Shown here piece by piece: positions 31,950 through 42,092 of a stretch of 64,000 nt of DNA. Both the position numbers and the translations under genes were made by a program. This DNA is from Planctomycetia bacterium. GTDB lineage: Bacteria; Planctomycetota; Planctomycetia; Pirellulales; Thermoguttaceae. Position 1 is the first letter of the stretch. The number at the start of each line of letters is the position of its first letter. The notes beneath the pieces were generated by a model that was given only the letters and a program-made list of their open reading frames with translations, made no database searches and was not told the origin of the DNA. Where the stretch lies: the NCBI GenBank assembly GCA_030539295.1, contig JAUNSJ010000003.1, positions 161,724 through 225,723 on the forward strand. Reading direction: 5' to 3'.

Positions 31950-33272
31950 ATGGAAACACCGGAACCGCCTCTGCACTGGTCGCGAGCGAACGAGGACGCC
32001 AACGCGGATGTGACAGGGGGCGTATCAAGCGAGAAACCGGTCCGCTGGAAGCGTAATCTGCTCTTTATTTGGCTTTCGCAAATCCTGTCGATAGGGGGTT
32101 ATGCGTCGGCCATGCCTTTTATTCCGATCTACATTCGCGACCGCTGGGGGATAACCAGTGAGCATGAACTTGGCCTCTGGATGTCCGCTTTTTATTTCTT
32201 TGGCATGTTGAGTTTTTGCGTCTTTACTCCGGTTTGGGGAATGCTGGCCGACCGTTATGGACGCAAACTCATGCTGTTGCGTGCCTGTTATATTGATGCG
32301 ATTCTGTTCCCCTGTTTTTTGCTGGCTCCGAGTCCGTTTTGGCTTATTGTTGCCCGGTTCGTAGCCTCGGCGTTTACGGGAACCGTATCGGCGGCACAAA
32401 CTCTTATTGTAACGACGACTCCGGAGAAGCACCATGGATTTGCGCTGGGCACTTTGTCGTCTGCGATCTGGAGTGGCAATCTTTTCGGTTTTGCCGCAGG
32501 CGGACTGATTGTGCACTGGTTCGGGTTCACAACGGCGTTTGCATGCTGTGGTGTTATGTACCTCTTGGCTGGGATACTGGCGCATCTTTTTGTGGAGGAC
32601 CCATTTAGCGTACGAGAAGCGAGTCGGGCAGTTCAGGGCAAAGTGGCGCTGTGGCCCGGCATTACCGTTGGCGTTTGGATGATTTTTTTACTCATTATCC
32701 TTACGGCCATAGCGAGGCGATTCGACGACCCTTACGTGGCCTTAATGGTCGAGAAGATTCACGGCCCGGAGCGAACAGCGTTTCACACCGGGTGGATAAG
32801 TGCTGTAGCGGCTTTGGGCGGGATAATTTCGGGCATGGTGACCGGTCGGTTGTGTGACCTGTTTTCGCCGAACAAGGTGGCGCTGCCGTCGATTCTTGTG
32901 GCCAGCGGTACGATGTTTTTACAAGCGGTAAGCGGGAGTCTTCCGTGGTACGCCGGGGCACGATTTGTCAACTTTCTCGCGACCGGCGGTCTGGAACCGG
33001 TCTTTTTTTCGATCTTATCGAAGGTCTCGCCGCCGGCGCAGCGTGGTACGTATTTCGGGTTGGCCTCGGGCCTGCGAATGACAGGCATCATGCTCGGATC
33101 GCTTTTTAGTGGTGGCATTATTTACTTTGTTGGTCTGCGAAACGTGTATACGGCGGCGGGCATACTGTTCCTTATCATTATTCCGGTTTATTACGCCACG
33201 ATTCGAGCGTTGAAGAAGCAGGAGCCGGTTGCGGGAAAAGGAGTGAACAGTAAGAAGAATAGTGATTCTTGA
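31950..33272 (+). CDS. MFS transporter
   Basis: 440-residue inner-membrane transporter with 12 predicted helices and a hydrophilic N-terminus of about 35 residues. The loop between helices 2 and 3 carries the family motif GMLADRYGRKLMLL; a related copy (GRLCDLFSPNKVAL) lies between helices 8 and 9. The layout recalls multidrug efflux members of the family, but the substrate cannot be predicted. The start follows the SPOUT gene by seven bases, so the two are probably co-transcribed although functionally unrelated. Confidence 0.9.
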   Translation: METPEPPLHWSRANEDANADVTGGVSSEKPVRWKRNLLFIWLSQILSIGGYASAMPFIPIYIRDRWGITSEHELGLWMSAFYFFGMLSFCVFTPVWGMLADRYGRKLMLLRACYIDAILFPCFLLAPSPFWLIVARFVASAFTGTVSAAQTLIVTTTPEKHHGFALGTLSSAIWSGNLFGFAAGGLIVHWFGFTTAFACCGVMYLLAGILAHLFVEDPFSVREASRAVQGKVALWPGITVGVWMIFLLIILTAIARRFDDPYVALMVEKIHGPERTAFHTGWISAVAALGGIISGMVTGRLCDLFSPNKVALPSILVASGTMFLQAVSGSLPWYAGARFVNFLATGGLEPVFFSILSKVSPPAQRGTYFGLASGLRMTGIMLGSLFSGGIIYFVGLRNVYTAAGILFLIIIPVYYATIRALKKQEPVAGKGVNSKKNSDS

Positions 33273-33828
33273 ATGTAATATAGCACGACGTAATGTTTTG
33301 TTGTTACTCAATATTACGATTGATCGGAGAAAAAATAGGGAGCAGAGAAAAAATTTTGCCTTGTTTTTACCGGCATCTATAGACAAAAGTGGAAAAAGAC
33401 GTAATAATAAGAGAAGATATACCGGGCTTACCCGGCTTTTTCCGGAGTGCGGCTTTTTGTAAAGCGAGATAGCCGAGCATCTGGCGGAAGGGTCGAGGGA
33501 GAATGTGTGCCGGTAGTAGAGCAATAGTAGAGTCTTGTTCAGGAGACTTGTTGGCAACGGCGAGTCGTACTCAGAGAGAAATAAATAACGAGGCATCATG
33601 AGTATATGAAACGGAGAGGACTTTTTGGGGCGAGTTTGACGTTCCCGAGTGAGTCTCCTGTAGCAAGCGAGCGTAAAAAGGCGGCGCAGCCCTATTTTCC
33701 TGTTTGTACCGAAAACGCTGGAATCCATTTGACAAGTCCGCGAGCGGGCCGGGTCAGTGAGAGCGAAGGTGTTGGGGTAGGGAAAAATCGGAGTGTCGGT
33801 AGTATAACCAGTCCAAACGAGGCGATTC
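33273..33828. other. Intergenic region between the MFS gene and the ABC operon
   Basis: 556 bases, AT-rich in the first half. It holds a CGTAAT/ATTACG inverted repeat (33289-33318) and a terminator-like hairpin (33422-33441). TTGACA at 33729-33734 has no convincing -10 partner. A plus-strand frame from 33606 runs into the ABC gene out of phase, and a 271-codon minus-strand frame spans the region; neither looks like a gene. Confidence 0.45.
33420..33441 (+). terminator. Terminator-like hairpin
   Basis: CCGGG (33422-33426), CTTA loop, CCCGG (33431-33435), then CTTTTTCC. Short but GC-rich with a T run; likely end of the SPOUT-MFS transcript. Confidence 0.55.
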
Positions 33829-34728
33829 ATGGGAACCGAAACAAAGATTGTTGTAGAAACGAAGAACTTAACGAAGATTTATCGCGACTTTTGGGGACGT
33901 CAAAAGGTGCGGGCGCTGAAGGCGCTAGACTTGGAAATTCGGCAAGGGGAGGTGTTCGGCCTTTTAGGCCCGAACGGGTCGGGCAAGACAACGACGATCA
34001 AATTGTTGCTCGGTCTTCTCTTTCCGACCAGTGGCGAGGTGAACATTTTAGGTCGTCCTGCGTCGGATGTTGGTAAGAATGAGAAGATAGGCTACCTGCC
34101 GGAGGAGTCGTACTTATACCGTTTTCTGAACGCGGAAGAGACGCTGGACTTTTACGGTCGTTTATTCAATATGCCGGGCGCGGTACGACGTCAGCGGGTG
34201 GCGCAGCTTATTTCCATGGTAGGACTTGAGTCGGCGAAGAAGCGTCAGTTGCGCGAGTATTCCAAGGGAATGACGCGGCGTATCGGATTGGCCCAGGCGT
34301 TGATTAATGACCCGGACCTCATTCTTCTGGACGAGCCGACGAGCGGTTTGGACCCGATTGGTACGCGTAATATGAAGGACCTCATTCTGGAGCTTAAGGC
34401 CCAGGGGAAAACGGTACTCATGTCGAGTCACCTTTTGGCCGATGTGCAAGACGTGTGCGACCGAATTGGTATTCTGTACCAGGGCGAGCTGAAGGAGCTT
34501 GGTCGCGTTGAGGACCTGCTGAAGATTGGAGAAGAGACGGAATTCCGCGTTAAGGGACTTAGTGCCGACGCGAAGGCGAAAATTGAGAAAATCGTCCAGG
34601 AGGACAAGAGTGAGCTTGTTTTCAGTGGCAATCCGACGACCTCGCTGGAAGACCTGTTCCTGAACATTATTGCTGAAAGCGAAGCCCGACCGGGTAAGCG
34701 TGTTCGTGGAGGAGGAACCAATATATGA
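33829..34728 (+). CDS. ABC transporter ATP-binding protein
   Basis: 299-residue ATPase of the ABC-2 export type. Walker [13 protein letters not shown], signature [15 protein letters not shown], Walker [17 protein letters not shown], and the H-loop [17 protein letters not shown]. The C-terminal 70 residues form the accessory domain common in such exporters. Its stop overlaps the start of the permease gene (ATGA), so the two are translationally coupled and form one transporter with the third gene. The substrate is unknown. Confidence 0.93.
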   Translation: MGTETKIVVETKNLTKIYRDFWGRQKVRALKALDLEIRQGEVFGLLGPNGSGKTTTIKLLLGLLFPTSGEVNILGRPASDVGKNEKIGYLPEESYLYRFLNAEETLDFYGRLFNMPGAVRRQRVAQLISMVGLESAKKRQLREYSKGMTRRIGLAQALINDPDLILLDEPTSGLDPIGTRNMKDLILELKAQGKTVLMSSHLLADVQDVCDRIGILYQGELKELGRVEDLLKIGEETEFRVKGLSADAKAKIEKIVQEDKSELVFSGNPTTSLEDLFLNIIAESEARPGKRVRGGGTNI

Positions 34729-36605
34729 TTATCGAAAAACCGGTACCGGCGTTTTGGGACTGGATAGGTCCGGCGTCGTTGAATTGGTTGATTGCCGTAG
34801 GCGGTCTTTTAGCCGTCTTTGCGGTGGTTGGCTTTTTGTTCCTGCTGGTCCGCACGGGGCCTGCCCAGGTCTTTCCGATCTTCTTTCGCAATATAGCCAA
34901 AGGTTTCAAAGACCTTTGTGACCTGTCGTGGAAGCGCGTTTTCGCCATAGCCGGCCTGATTATTCGCGAGTCGTTGCGTAAGAAGGTCATTGTCGTTTGC
35001 GTTGTCTTTCTCGTTCTGCTCATGTTCGCCAGCTGGTTCCTTGACCCACAAAGTACTGACCCGGCCAGGCTTTACATGAGTTTCGTCATATCGACAACGA
35101 TGTACCTTGTCCTGCTTTTGGCCCTGTTCCTGAGTGCCTTGAGTTTGCCCGCCGACTTTAAGAACAAGACGATCTATACGATCGTTACCAAGCCGGTGCG
35201 TGCCAGCGAAATTGTTCTCGGACGTATTGTCGGTTTGACCGCCATTGGTACCGGCATACTCCTGATTATGGCCTGTATGAGTTATCTGTTCGTGTCGGCC
35301 TCGTTGAGTCACACGCACGTTGTGATCGACGGGGAAGATATTGTTGCGGTGTCTGGGGAAGGGACCGATGCGACCGTCGTTGCCAAAGGGGAAACCCGAC
35401 TGGCCAACTGGCACAAGCATGAAATAGAGGAATACGCGGACGGTACGTTTACCGTTAAGGAAGTGAACAATCACACGCACCCAATCACCAAGGTCGTTGA
35501 AGGCGACACGGTTCGCTATGTCGTAGGTCCGGAGCGTGGTACGGTTCAGGCGAAGGTTCCGATCTACGGCAAGATGAAATTCCGCGACGCGAACGAATTT
35601 GAGAAGACGCGTGGTATTAACGTTGGCGAAGAGTGGGAATACCGCAGCTATATCGCCGGTGCAACACCGGAGGCGGTTATCTGGACGTTCGACCATGTCA
35701 CGCCGAATCAGTTCCCGGAAGGTCTCCCGGTTGAAATGACCATTAGTGTTTTCCGAACGCATAAAGGTAATATAGAACAGACGATTATGGGCAGTCTGCT
35801 CATACGCAATCCGAAGACCGGTCTGACCGCCGAGACGAATATTTTCAATTCGGAGAAATATGTTACCAATGCTCTGTTTATTCCGCGTACGATCGATAAG
35901 GGGAAGGTGGACTCGCAGCCGCGCCAGCTGAAGCAGTTGGGCGAGGAGACTTCGTTCGACCTGTCGCAAACGCGTCTGGAAGAGAAAGAAACGTACGACC
36001 TGTTCGACGACTTCGTGGTGGACGGTAAGGTGGAGATCTGGTTGCAGTGCCTTGACAATGGTCAATATTTTGGCGCCGCGGAGCCTGATCTTTACGTACG
36101 TGCGAAGGACGCCAACGTCTTCGGGAACTTCCTTAAGGGGTATCTTGGAATCTGGCAGCAGATGGTGGTTCTGCTTTCCTTTGGCGTGCTGTTCAGTACG
36201 TTTTTGAGTGGTCCGGTGGCCATGGTAACGACCTTTGGTATCCTGATTGCGGCGTTCTGCAAGCAGTTGTTCCTCCAGGTGGCCTATATGCAGGCACTGG
36301 GCGGTGGACCTGTGGAAGCGTTCAACCGGTTGATACGTCACGAGAATCTCATGACCGAACTTCCGAAAGACTTTACGACTTCCTTAATCAAGTTTTTCGA
36401 CATGATAGCCAGCGGTTTCCTTAGTGTTATCGGTCTGGCAGTTCCGTCTTTCTCCGACTATAATATCTATATGGACAGTGTCGCGGCGGGTTATAATATC
36501 CCGTGGAACACGATTTGTGTTCACGGCGTAACGACTTTTGCCTATGTGATTCCGCTGTTCATAGTCGGTTATCTTATTTTGAGGAACAGAGAGGTGGCGA
36601 AATGA
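34725..36605 (+). CDS. ABC-2 type transporter permease with a large extracytoplasmic insert
   Basis: 626 residues. N-terminal membrane segments (about 20-45, 80-105, 122-145), then [19 protein letters not shown], a cytoplasmic loop typical of ABC-2 permeases before the next helices. Residues about 195-470 are hydrophilic and beta-rich, probably outside the cytoplasm, and are far longer than in ordinary permeases. Four or more helices close the C-terminus. ATGA overlap with both neighbours shows a tight three-gene operon. A domain inserted outside the membrane suggests substrate handling in the periplasm. Confidence 0.8.
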   Translation: MIIEKPVPAFWDWIGPASLNWLIAVGGLLAVFAVVGFLFLLVRTGPAQVFPIFFRNIAKGFKDLCDLSWKRVFAIAGLIIRESLRKKVIVVCVVFLVLLMFASWFLDPQSTDPARLYMSFVISTTMYLVLLLALFLSALSLPADFKNKTIYTIVTKPVRASEIVLGRIVGLTAIGTGILLIMACMSYLFVSASLSHTHVVIDGEDIVAVSGEGTDATVVAKGETRLANWHKHEIEEYADGTFTVKEVNNHTHPITKVVEGDTVRYVVGPERGTVQAKVPIYGKMKFRDANEFEKTRGINVGEEWEYRSYIAGATPEAVIWTFDHVTPNQFPEGLPVEMTISVFRTHKGNIEQTIMGSLLIRNPKTGLTAETNIFNSEKYVTNALFIPRTIDKGKVDSQPRQLKQLGEETSFDLSQTRLEEKETYDLFDDFVVDGKVEIWLQCLDNGQYFGAAEPDLYVRAKDANVFGNFLKGYLGIWQQMVVLLSFGVLFSTFLSGPVAMVTTFGILIAAFCKQLFLQVAYMQALGGGPVEAFNRLIRHENLMTELPKDFTTSLIKFFDMIASGFLSVIGLAVPSFSDYNIYMDSVAAGYNIPWNTICVHGVTTFAYVIPLFIVGYLILRNREVAK

Positions 36606-38953
36606 CGCAACAGCAACGATTCTTTCGGAAAATCATTTATGTCGTGATCATTGCCGTTTTGATTATTCCGCTGTATCTTATGGGTAACCCTGCGCAGCGG
36701 AGTAAAAGTGGCGTCATCACCAAAGGCGGTATGCTGGCCCAGATTCGGAATGAGAACGGGCTGGCGGAAGTGAATTTGGGCGAAATCGACCCGGCCAGCA
36801 GTACCATGAAACTGGCAACGTTCGGGATGCGCGGCGTCGCTATTGCCTTGCTCTGGAATCGGTCGCTGGAATATGAGAAGCGTGCCGACTGGAATAACGT
36901 CGTTGTGACCGGTAACCAGATTATTATGCTGGAGCCGCACTTCATAACGATTTGGGACTTCGTCGGCTGGAAACTGGCGTACAACGCCTCGGCCCAGTTC
37001 GACGATTATCGCGAACGCTACCGATGGGTGATTCGTGGTTTCGACTTCCTGCAAAAGGGAACAAGCTACAACCAGACCGATCCCCGACTGTTCAGCAAAG
37101 CCGGTTGGACCATTTCGCAAAAAATCGGTATCGCCGACGAAAAGGATCAATATCGGCGATTGTTCCGGGAAGATGAAGAGTTCCATGCCCGGCAGGTCTA
37201 TAAAGAGCGTGATAATTGGCTCTTCGGACGTAACTATTATCAGGTTGCAGAAGATTTGTACGAACGGGGCGGCTCCATAGGCAAGGAAACGCGTATGATC
37301 TTCTACTCCCGCTCGCGTATGAATCTGATTCATTATGCGGAATGGATGGAGCTTGACGGTTGCGGTACGAACAAGACGAACTCGCCTGTTTTCGACGAGG
37401 AGCATGCGGCGGCCGCCTGGAAGACCGCGGAGGAGCACTGGAAAGATTTTTGCAAAATGGTCATTAAGACCACGATCGAAGACAAGAAGAATCCGGGTGA
37501 ATATCGCAAGACGTCGCTGAATCTATATCACGAGGTCAAGGCGGAAATAGAGCAGGAGATGCAGAATCTTGAGAAAATGCTGCCTGAAGGCGTTGACCGT
37601 GACACGATCGCGTGGGACCGCTGGAATAATGAGCTTACGGACCAGCAGCGTGCGTCGCTCTTGCCGAAACTGCTGGATCCGGCCGATGAAACGGACTATA
37701 ATTTGGGTGAGGTTGACCGCCCGTACCGTGTTATCCGCTCATTCTTGGACGGCGAGCGCGGTCCGCAGCCTGGCTGGGAGAACTGGCGTGAGCGTCTGGA
37801 AGCCGATCGGCAGAATTTCTACCCGGACGATCTTAAGGAGGTTGCCGCCATACCGGCAGCGTTGCGAGATGAGACCGACTCGCTGAAATTACGCACGACG
37901 GAAATGAAGATTTCCGAGTGGGCTGCCCAGGCGTACACGCTAATTAACGTTACGCCAGAAATGATTGCTGACCATATAGAAGGGGACGATGCACTTACTG
38001 CCCGTGATATTTGCGATACAATCGTAACGCTCAAAGAAGAGGTTCGTTTTTCCGGCATGTTTCGCGATATTATGGACTGCAATCGTCACGACCGCAAAGT
38101 GGTTGTGGAGCAGCAGGAAGAAGCGCGGCACGGTCGTGATTTACGCAGTCAGGTTCGCGTTAAGTATCAAGCGGCGCAGCATGAGGAAGCGAATCAGGCG
38201 TTTCTCGACTCCATGGCAAGTTGGAAGAAGCTCATGGACAAGCCGGGCTTTGAAGATATCCGGCGCATGCCGCAGTTCGTTTCCGAGTTTACCAATGAGG
38301 TCTCGAAATACGTGATTGTGCTTGACCAGCTTGAGCGAATTTTCCCCGACGTCTTCCCGTTCCAGGAGATAATTCGCGATGGTCAGTCGGCCAAATACTT
38401 TAATTTATCGATGGATGAGGCGATTCCGTTCGTTGAGAAGAAATTGGCCAATTCGGAGTTTGCGGCCGCTCGCGACTACAGTGAACGTCTTCTGCGTTCG
38501 GGCGAAGGGCTGACCGCTGGCGACGAGGTCATGAAGTTGGGGCCACTACCGGAAATACGCGAGAAGATTTTCACCGTTGCCCGACTTTATGTGCAGGCTT
38601 GGGAAGGACTGGGCGAGGCCGCTATTGCGGAAGCACGGACGGCAGGCACCTTTGAAAACTATCCCGCACGTAACTTTATTGAGCTTATGATCGCCAAGGG
38701 CGACGCGACGTATCAGGAAGTGGGTAAAGTGGAAGTGCTCCTGGCAACGGACCCGGACAACGCCAGTGACCATTTGGCCAAGGCGGTTACGCTCTGGAAA
38801 GAACTGCTTGACCGTTATCCGATTTTGAAGTACGATCGGGCAAGTGAATTTCGTCCGCAGATTGCCGCGGTGGCCGGTGCGTATGTGACGGACTTGAAGA
38901 AGAACGAGCAGGACGTGCCGGAAGATTTCGCGCTCAAGTCGTTTCTCGATTGA
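36602..38953 (+). CDS. Membrane-anchored hypothetical protein of the ABC operon
   Basis: 783 residues from ATG 36602, overlapping the permease stop. One N-terminal membrane helix (IIYVVIIAVLIIPLYLMG) anchors a long hydrophilic, mostly helical extracytoplasmic part. The segment YEKRADWNNVVVTGNQIIMLEPHFITIWDF (cited by WNNVVVTGNQIIML) and the repeated acidic helices recall TPR-like scaffolds. Proteins like this accompany ABC-2 exporters in planctomycetes; no function known. A terminator hairpin follows. Confidence 0.7.
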   Translation: MTQQQRFFRKIIYVVIIAVLIIPLYLMGNPAQRSKSGVITKGGMLAQIRNENGLAEVNLGEIDPASSTMKLATFGMRGVAIALLWNRSLEYEKRADWNNVVVTGNQIIMLEPHFITIWDFVGWKLAYNASAQFDDYRERYRWVIRGFDFLQKGTSYNQTDPRLFSKAGWTISQKIGIADEKDQYRRLFREDEEFHARQVYKERDNWLFGRNYYQVAEDLYERGGSIGKETRMIFYSRSRMNLIHYAEWMELDGCGTNKTNSPVFDEEHAAAAWKTAEEHWKDFCKMVIKTTIEDKKNPGEYRKTSLNLYHEVKAEIEQEMQNLEKMLPEGVDRDTIAWDRWNNELTDQQRASLLPKLLDPADETDYNLGEVDRPYRVIRSFLDGERGPQPGWENWRERLEADRQNFYPDDLKEVAAIPAALRDETDSLKLRTTEMKISEWAAQAYTLINVTPEMIADHIEGDDALTARDICDTIVTLKEEVRFSGMFRDIMDCNRHDRKVVVEQQEEARHGRDLRSQVRVKYQAAQHEEANQAFLDSMASWKKLMDKPGFEDIRRMPQFVSEFTNEVSKYVIVLDQLERIFPDVFPFQEIIRDGQSAKYFNLSMDEAIPFVEKKLANSEFAAARDYSERLLRSGEGLTAGDEVMKLGPLPEIREKIFTVARLYVQAWEGLGEAAIAEARTAGTFENYPARNFIELMIAKGDATYQEVGKVEVLLATDPDNASDHLAKAVTLWKELLDRYPILKYDRASEFRPQIAAVAGAYVTDLKKNEQDVPEDFALKSFLD

Positions 38954-38963
38954 TTTTTCAGAC

Positions 38964-38994
38964 CGACCCCGCTGATGTTGTGTCAGTGGGGTCG
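38964..38994. terminator. Hairpin at the end of the ABC operon
   Basis: CGACCCCGCTGA (38964-38975) pairs with TCAGTGGGGTCG (38983-38994), 12 pairs with one G-T and a seven-base loop. It lies 10 bases after the stop. No strong T run follows. Confidence 0.6.
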
Positions 38995-39045
38995 TGTCAC
39001 GGTTGATTTTACATTCCAGGTAAAGTTCCCTCTGGTGTACTCATT

Positions 39046-39702
39046 ATGACAGTTTTCGTTGACCACACCGAACGCAGAAAATTGATTCTCGAACGGTCGT
39101 TTGCGCTTTTTGCCCGGGAGGGGTTTGAAGGGGTGACCTTTCAAAAAATTGCAAATGAGTGTGGTATAGCCAGAACGCTCATCTATCGTTATTTTAAGGA
39201 CAAGGAAGAAATCTTTCTTTACGCGGTGCGACAGGGCACGGATAAAATGTCGGCCATGGTCGAGAAGGTCATGCGAAGAGCCGATTTGAATTCGGTTGAG
39301 AAGTTGCGACGTGTACTGCACTTAACGATCAAGATGCTCTCGGAGAATCGTGTTTTTCTTTCGGTTGTTTTAGACTATCTGGCCATAGCGGAGCAGTCGG
39401 GCGCGAACGTGCGTCGCAGGGTTCGTCGCTATACCTGGGGTATGAAATTTTTTATTGACCGCCTGTTGCGAGAAGCGGCAGGCGAGCAGCTTTTGATTTC
39501 CACGGACCCGGTCAAGGCGTCCGGGCACCTCTTCTGCCTGTTGGAGGCTTACGTCCTTAATATCACGATCGTGAATTTAATGGACCGCAAGGAATACATA
39601 ACGCTCATAGACAATTACCTTAACGAACAGTTGCCGGACTCATTGCGGTCACGGGAACTCTCGGGCATACAAAATTTTGGAATACAGAAAGAATCCAGTT
39701 AA
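39046..39702 (+). CDS. TetR/AcrR family transcriptional regulator
   Basis: 218 residues. The N-terminal helix-turn-helix is typical of the family: RKLILERSFALFAREGFEGVTFQKIANECGIARTLIYRYFKDKEEIF (cited by FAREGFEGVTFQKIA and YRYFKDKEEIF). The C-terminal ligand-binding part is all-helical and specific to each member. It may control the ABC operon upstream or act on its own gene; no operator was identified. One base separates its stop from the panC start, so panC could be co-transcribed. Confidence 0.9.
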   Translation: MTVFVDHTERRKLILERSFALFAREGFEGVTFQKIANECGIARTLIYRYFKDKEEIFLYAVRQGTDKMSAMVEKVMRRADLNSVEKLRRVLHLTIKMLSENRVFLSVVLDYLAIAEQSGANVRRRVRRYTWGMKFFIDRLLREAAGEQLLISTDPVKASGHLFCLLEAYVLNITIVNLMDRKEYITLIDNYLNEQLPDSLRSRELSGIQNFGIQKESS

Positions 39703-39703
39703 G

Positions 39704-40561
39704 ATGACCAATCCTGAAGTGATTCATGACCCGTCGGAACTTGCCAGGCGTGTGTCGGAACTGAAGAGTCAGGGCAAGACAATAGGTCTTGTGCCCACAA
39801 TGGGCGCATTGCATTACGGGCATCTTAGTCTTGCCATCGCGGCGAAGAACGATTGTGACGTTGCGATAGTTTCCGTTTTTGTGAATCCGACGCAATTTGC
39901 GCCGAATGAGGATTATGATCAGTACCCGCGTCAGTTACAGGCAGATATAGACTTACTGTCGCAGGTCGATACGGATATTGTCTTTGCCCCATCGCCGGAG
40001 GCCATGTATCCGCGAGGGTTCGTTTCGAATGTGCATGTTGGGGGCGTAACGACCCGTCTGGAAGGCAGTTTTCGCCCGACTCATTTCGACGGCGTGGCCA
40101 CGGTTGTCATGAAGCTATTCCAACTGAGCCAGGCCAACGTTGCCTTTTTTGGTCAGAAGGATTTTCAGCAGGTGGCCGTGATTCGACGCATGGTGGCCGA
40201 CTTGAACGTACCGACTGAAATTATCGCCTGTCCGATCGTGCGAGAGGCCGATGGCCTGGCCCTGTCGAGTCGGAATAAATATTTATCGGCCGAGGAGCGT
40301 AAGACGGCGCTGGTCCTGTCCCGCTCGCTGGGGTATGCGAAAGAGCTTATCCACAAGGGCGAGCGTGAGGCCGCCGTTGTTAAGGCCGCTGTTGAGAAGA
40401 TGATTCTTGACGAAGGCGGAACCGCAATTGATTACGTCTCGATCAGTGACCCTGACTCGCTGCAGGAAATGACGCGCATTGCTGGTAATGTGGTTGTCCT
40501 TCTGGCAGTTCGGGTCGGCAAGACGCGATTGATTGATAATATGGTAATCGAGCCGGCCTGA
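39704..40561 (+). CDS. panC: Pantoate-beta-alanine ligase
   Basis: 285 residues from ATG 39704, joining pantoate and beta-alanine with ATP to make pantothenate, the CoA precursor. The HIGH-type nucleotide motif is LVPTMGALHYGHLSL, followed by VFVNPTQFAPNEDYDQYPR, FFGQKDFQQ and the KMSKS-like SSRNKYLS. All catalytic signatures are intact. A leftward start at TTG 39677 would overlap the TetR gene and is not needed. Confidence 0.97.
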   Translation: MTNPEVIHDPSELARRVSELKSQGKTIGLVPTMGALHYGHLSLAIAAKNDCDVAIVSVFVNPTQFAPNEDYDQYPRQLQADIDLLSQVDTDIVFAPSPEAMYPRGFVSNVHVGGVTTRLEGSFRPTHFDGVATVVMKLFQLSQANVAFFGQKDFQQVAVIRRMVADLNVPTEIIACPIVREADGLALSSRNKYLSAEERKTALVLSRSLGYAKELIHKGEREAAVVKAAVEKMILDEGGTAIDYVSISDPDSLQEMTRIAGNVVVLLAVRVGKTRLIDNMVIEPA

Positions 40562-40611
40562 TGTGTTGGTACGATTAATGTGTTGGTACGCCTGATGTGC
40601 CGGTAATGTGG
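40561..40611 (+). repeat. Three imperfect 17-base tandem repeats between panC and lgt
   Basis: Units at 40561-40577, 40578-40594 and 40595-40611 share ATGTGTTGGTACG; the third is degenerate (ATGTGCCGGTAATG). The first unit begins on the last base of the panC stop. Too short for a CRISPR; probably slippage. Confidence 0.8.
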
Positions 40612-40619
40612 AGACGGAA

Positions 40620-42092
40620 ATGCGACAGACGCTGTTTTATATACCCTCGCTCGTTGGCGGCTATCCGCTATTTGGATTTGGTCTTGCCTTTTGGGGAATA
40701 CTGCTGTTTACGGCGGCTGCGATAATTGTCAATCGGATGCGTCGCGGGACGTCGGCCGACTGCTGGAACTGGTTGACGACCGGGATGGCGGCCGCGGCGG
40801 TTGTGGCTTTTGTCTTGCCGGTGGTTGCGGAACCGCAGGGACTTCCGGTGCGCGGCTATGGTGTTTTTCTCATGCTGGGAATTGCGTCTGCGGCCTGGCT
40901 GCTGGTCTGGCGAGGTCGGCGTCTCTGGAAAATCTCTTCGGATTCGCTCTTGACCGCGGCGGCGGTGAGTGTCCTCTTTGGTGTGCTTGGGGCCCGAATA
41001 TTCTATATTTGTGAATACTGGCATGAGGTGCGTGGCGAAACGATTCAGGCGACGCTGGTCAATATGATCAACGTAACCCGGGGCGGGCTGGTCGTCTACG
41101 GGTCGATTATCGGTGGTATACTTGCTCTGGTCGTCTATTTACTGTGGAAGAAGATGCCGGTTCTGGCGACGCTCGACCTATTTGCCCCGGCGCTACTGCT
41201 GGGTCTGGCCTTTGGGCGGTTGGGGTGTCTTATGAACGGATGCTGCTTTGGCGGTCCGTGTGAGCATTGGCCCGGCGTAGTTTTTCCGCCTGGCTCGCCG
41301 GCGCACGTTCGTCAGATGGAGTTGGGACAGACCGCGATCGGCGGAATCTGGCTGGTACCGGAACGGCATGAGGATAAGACGCTGTTCAAATTAAAAGAAT
41401 CGCGTTCCGTGCCAGGCGGTCGGAGCGTGGGACCCGTTTGCATTCGTGAGTTTGACCCGCAACTCGGCGCGCAAGAGATGGGTCTTGCGCCTGGTGTGAG
41501 CTTACTCGCTGCCGCCTTATGCCCGGCAGACCTGCCCACAGGCGAGCTGACCGCGCGCGAGGCCGCCGGCATACCGGTCTTTCAGATCGGCTGTAACGAA
41601 GACTTCATTTTGCTCATGGCCGGCCGGCGTCCTGACCAGCGACTCCTGCTCGTTACCGGTCCGCTCGCTACCAATGCGTCGGCGCAACCGGGAGACGATC
41701 CAGTTCGCTATTTCGCTCTTGAGCCTGTTCCCGACCGGGTTTTACCGGTTCATCCGACGCAAATTTACAGTTCCTTATCGGCGTTCGTTTTGTGTCTCAT
41801 CTTAATCCTGTTGTCCCGATTTTACCGCAAAGATGGTCTTGTTCTGGCGAGTCTGTTTCTGCTCTATCCGGTAAATCGGTTCCTGCTGGAGTTGGTGCGC
41901 ACTGATGAAGGTTCGTTTTTGGGAACGGGCCTGACCGTTGCGCAATGTATAAGCATAATAGGATTTGCCATTGGCCTTGCGCTTTTTATAACCGTTTCCT
42001 GTTTCGGTTCACAAGAGCGAGGCTATGCAAGAGCAGCGAATGAGGACGAACGAAATGCCGAAAGGAACACAAAGGGAACTAACGCGACGTGA
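40620..42092 (+). CDS. lgt: Prolipoprotein diacylglyceryl transferase with an insertion
   Basis: 490-residue inner-membrane enzyme that transfers diacylglycerol from phosphatidylglycerol to the lipobox Cys of prolipoproteins. The core is clear: RGYGVFLMLGI, GGLVVYGSIIGG, and the signature FGRLGCLMNGCCFGGPC with the essential Arg, plus the C-terminal HPTQIYSSL. Between signature and HPTQ lies an extra stretch of about 140 residues not found in E. coli Lgt; it has a PDZ-like feel (GAQEMGLAPGVSLLAA) but is not certain. GGAG (40610-40613) is six bases before ATG 40620. The hydrogenase gene overlaps its end by 38 bases. Several lipoproteins in this window would be its substrates. Confidence 0.9.
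   Translation: MRQTLFYIPSLVGGYPLFGFGLAFWGILLFTAAAIIVNRMRRGTSADCWNWLTTGMAAAAVVAFVLPVVAEPQGLPVRGYGVFLMLGIASAAWLLVWRGRRLWKISSDSLLTAAAVSVLFGVLGARIFYICEYWHEVRGETIQATLVNMINVTRGGLVVYGSIIGGILALVVYLLWKKMPVLATLDLFAPALLLGLAFGRLGCLMNGCCFGGPCEHWPGVVFPPGSPAHVRQMELGQTAIGGIWLVPERHEDKTLFKLKESRSVPGGRSVGPVCIREFDPQLGAQEMGLAPGVSLLAAALCPADLPTGELTAREAAGIPVFQIGCNEDFILLMAGRRPDQRLLLVTGPLATNASAQPGDDPVRYFALEPVPDRVLPVHPTQIYSSLSAFVLCLILILLSRFYRKDGLVLASLFLLYPVNRFLLELVRTDEGSFLGTGLTVAQCISIIGFAIGLALFITVSCFGSQERGYARAANEDERNAERNTKGTNAT

Noticed and set aside
33015..33830. 271-codon minus-strand frame over the MFS end and the intergenic region
   Set aside because: Very basic, low-complexity composition, overlaps the MFS gene, no start signal.
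34809..36341. 510-codon minus-strand frame opposite the ABC permease
   Set aside because: Antisense shadow; the plus-strand frame has membrane helices and coupled neighbours.
40561..40611. 17-base repeats considered as a CRISPR remnant
   Set aside because: Directly adjoining units without spacers; simple tandem duplication.
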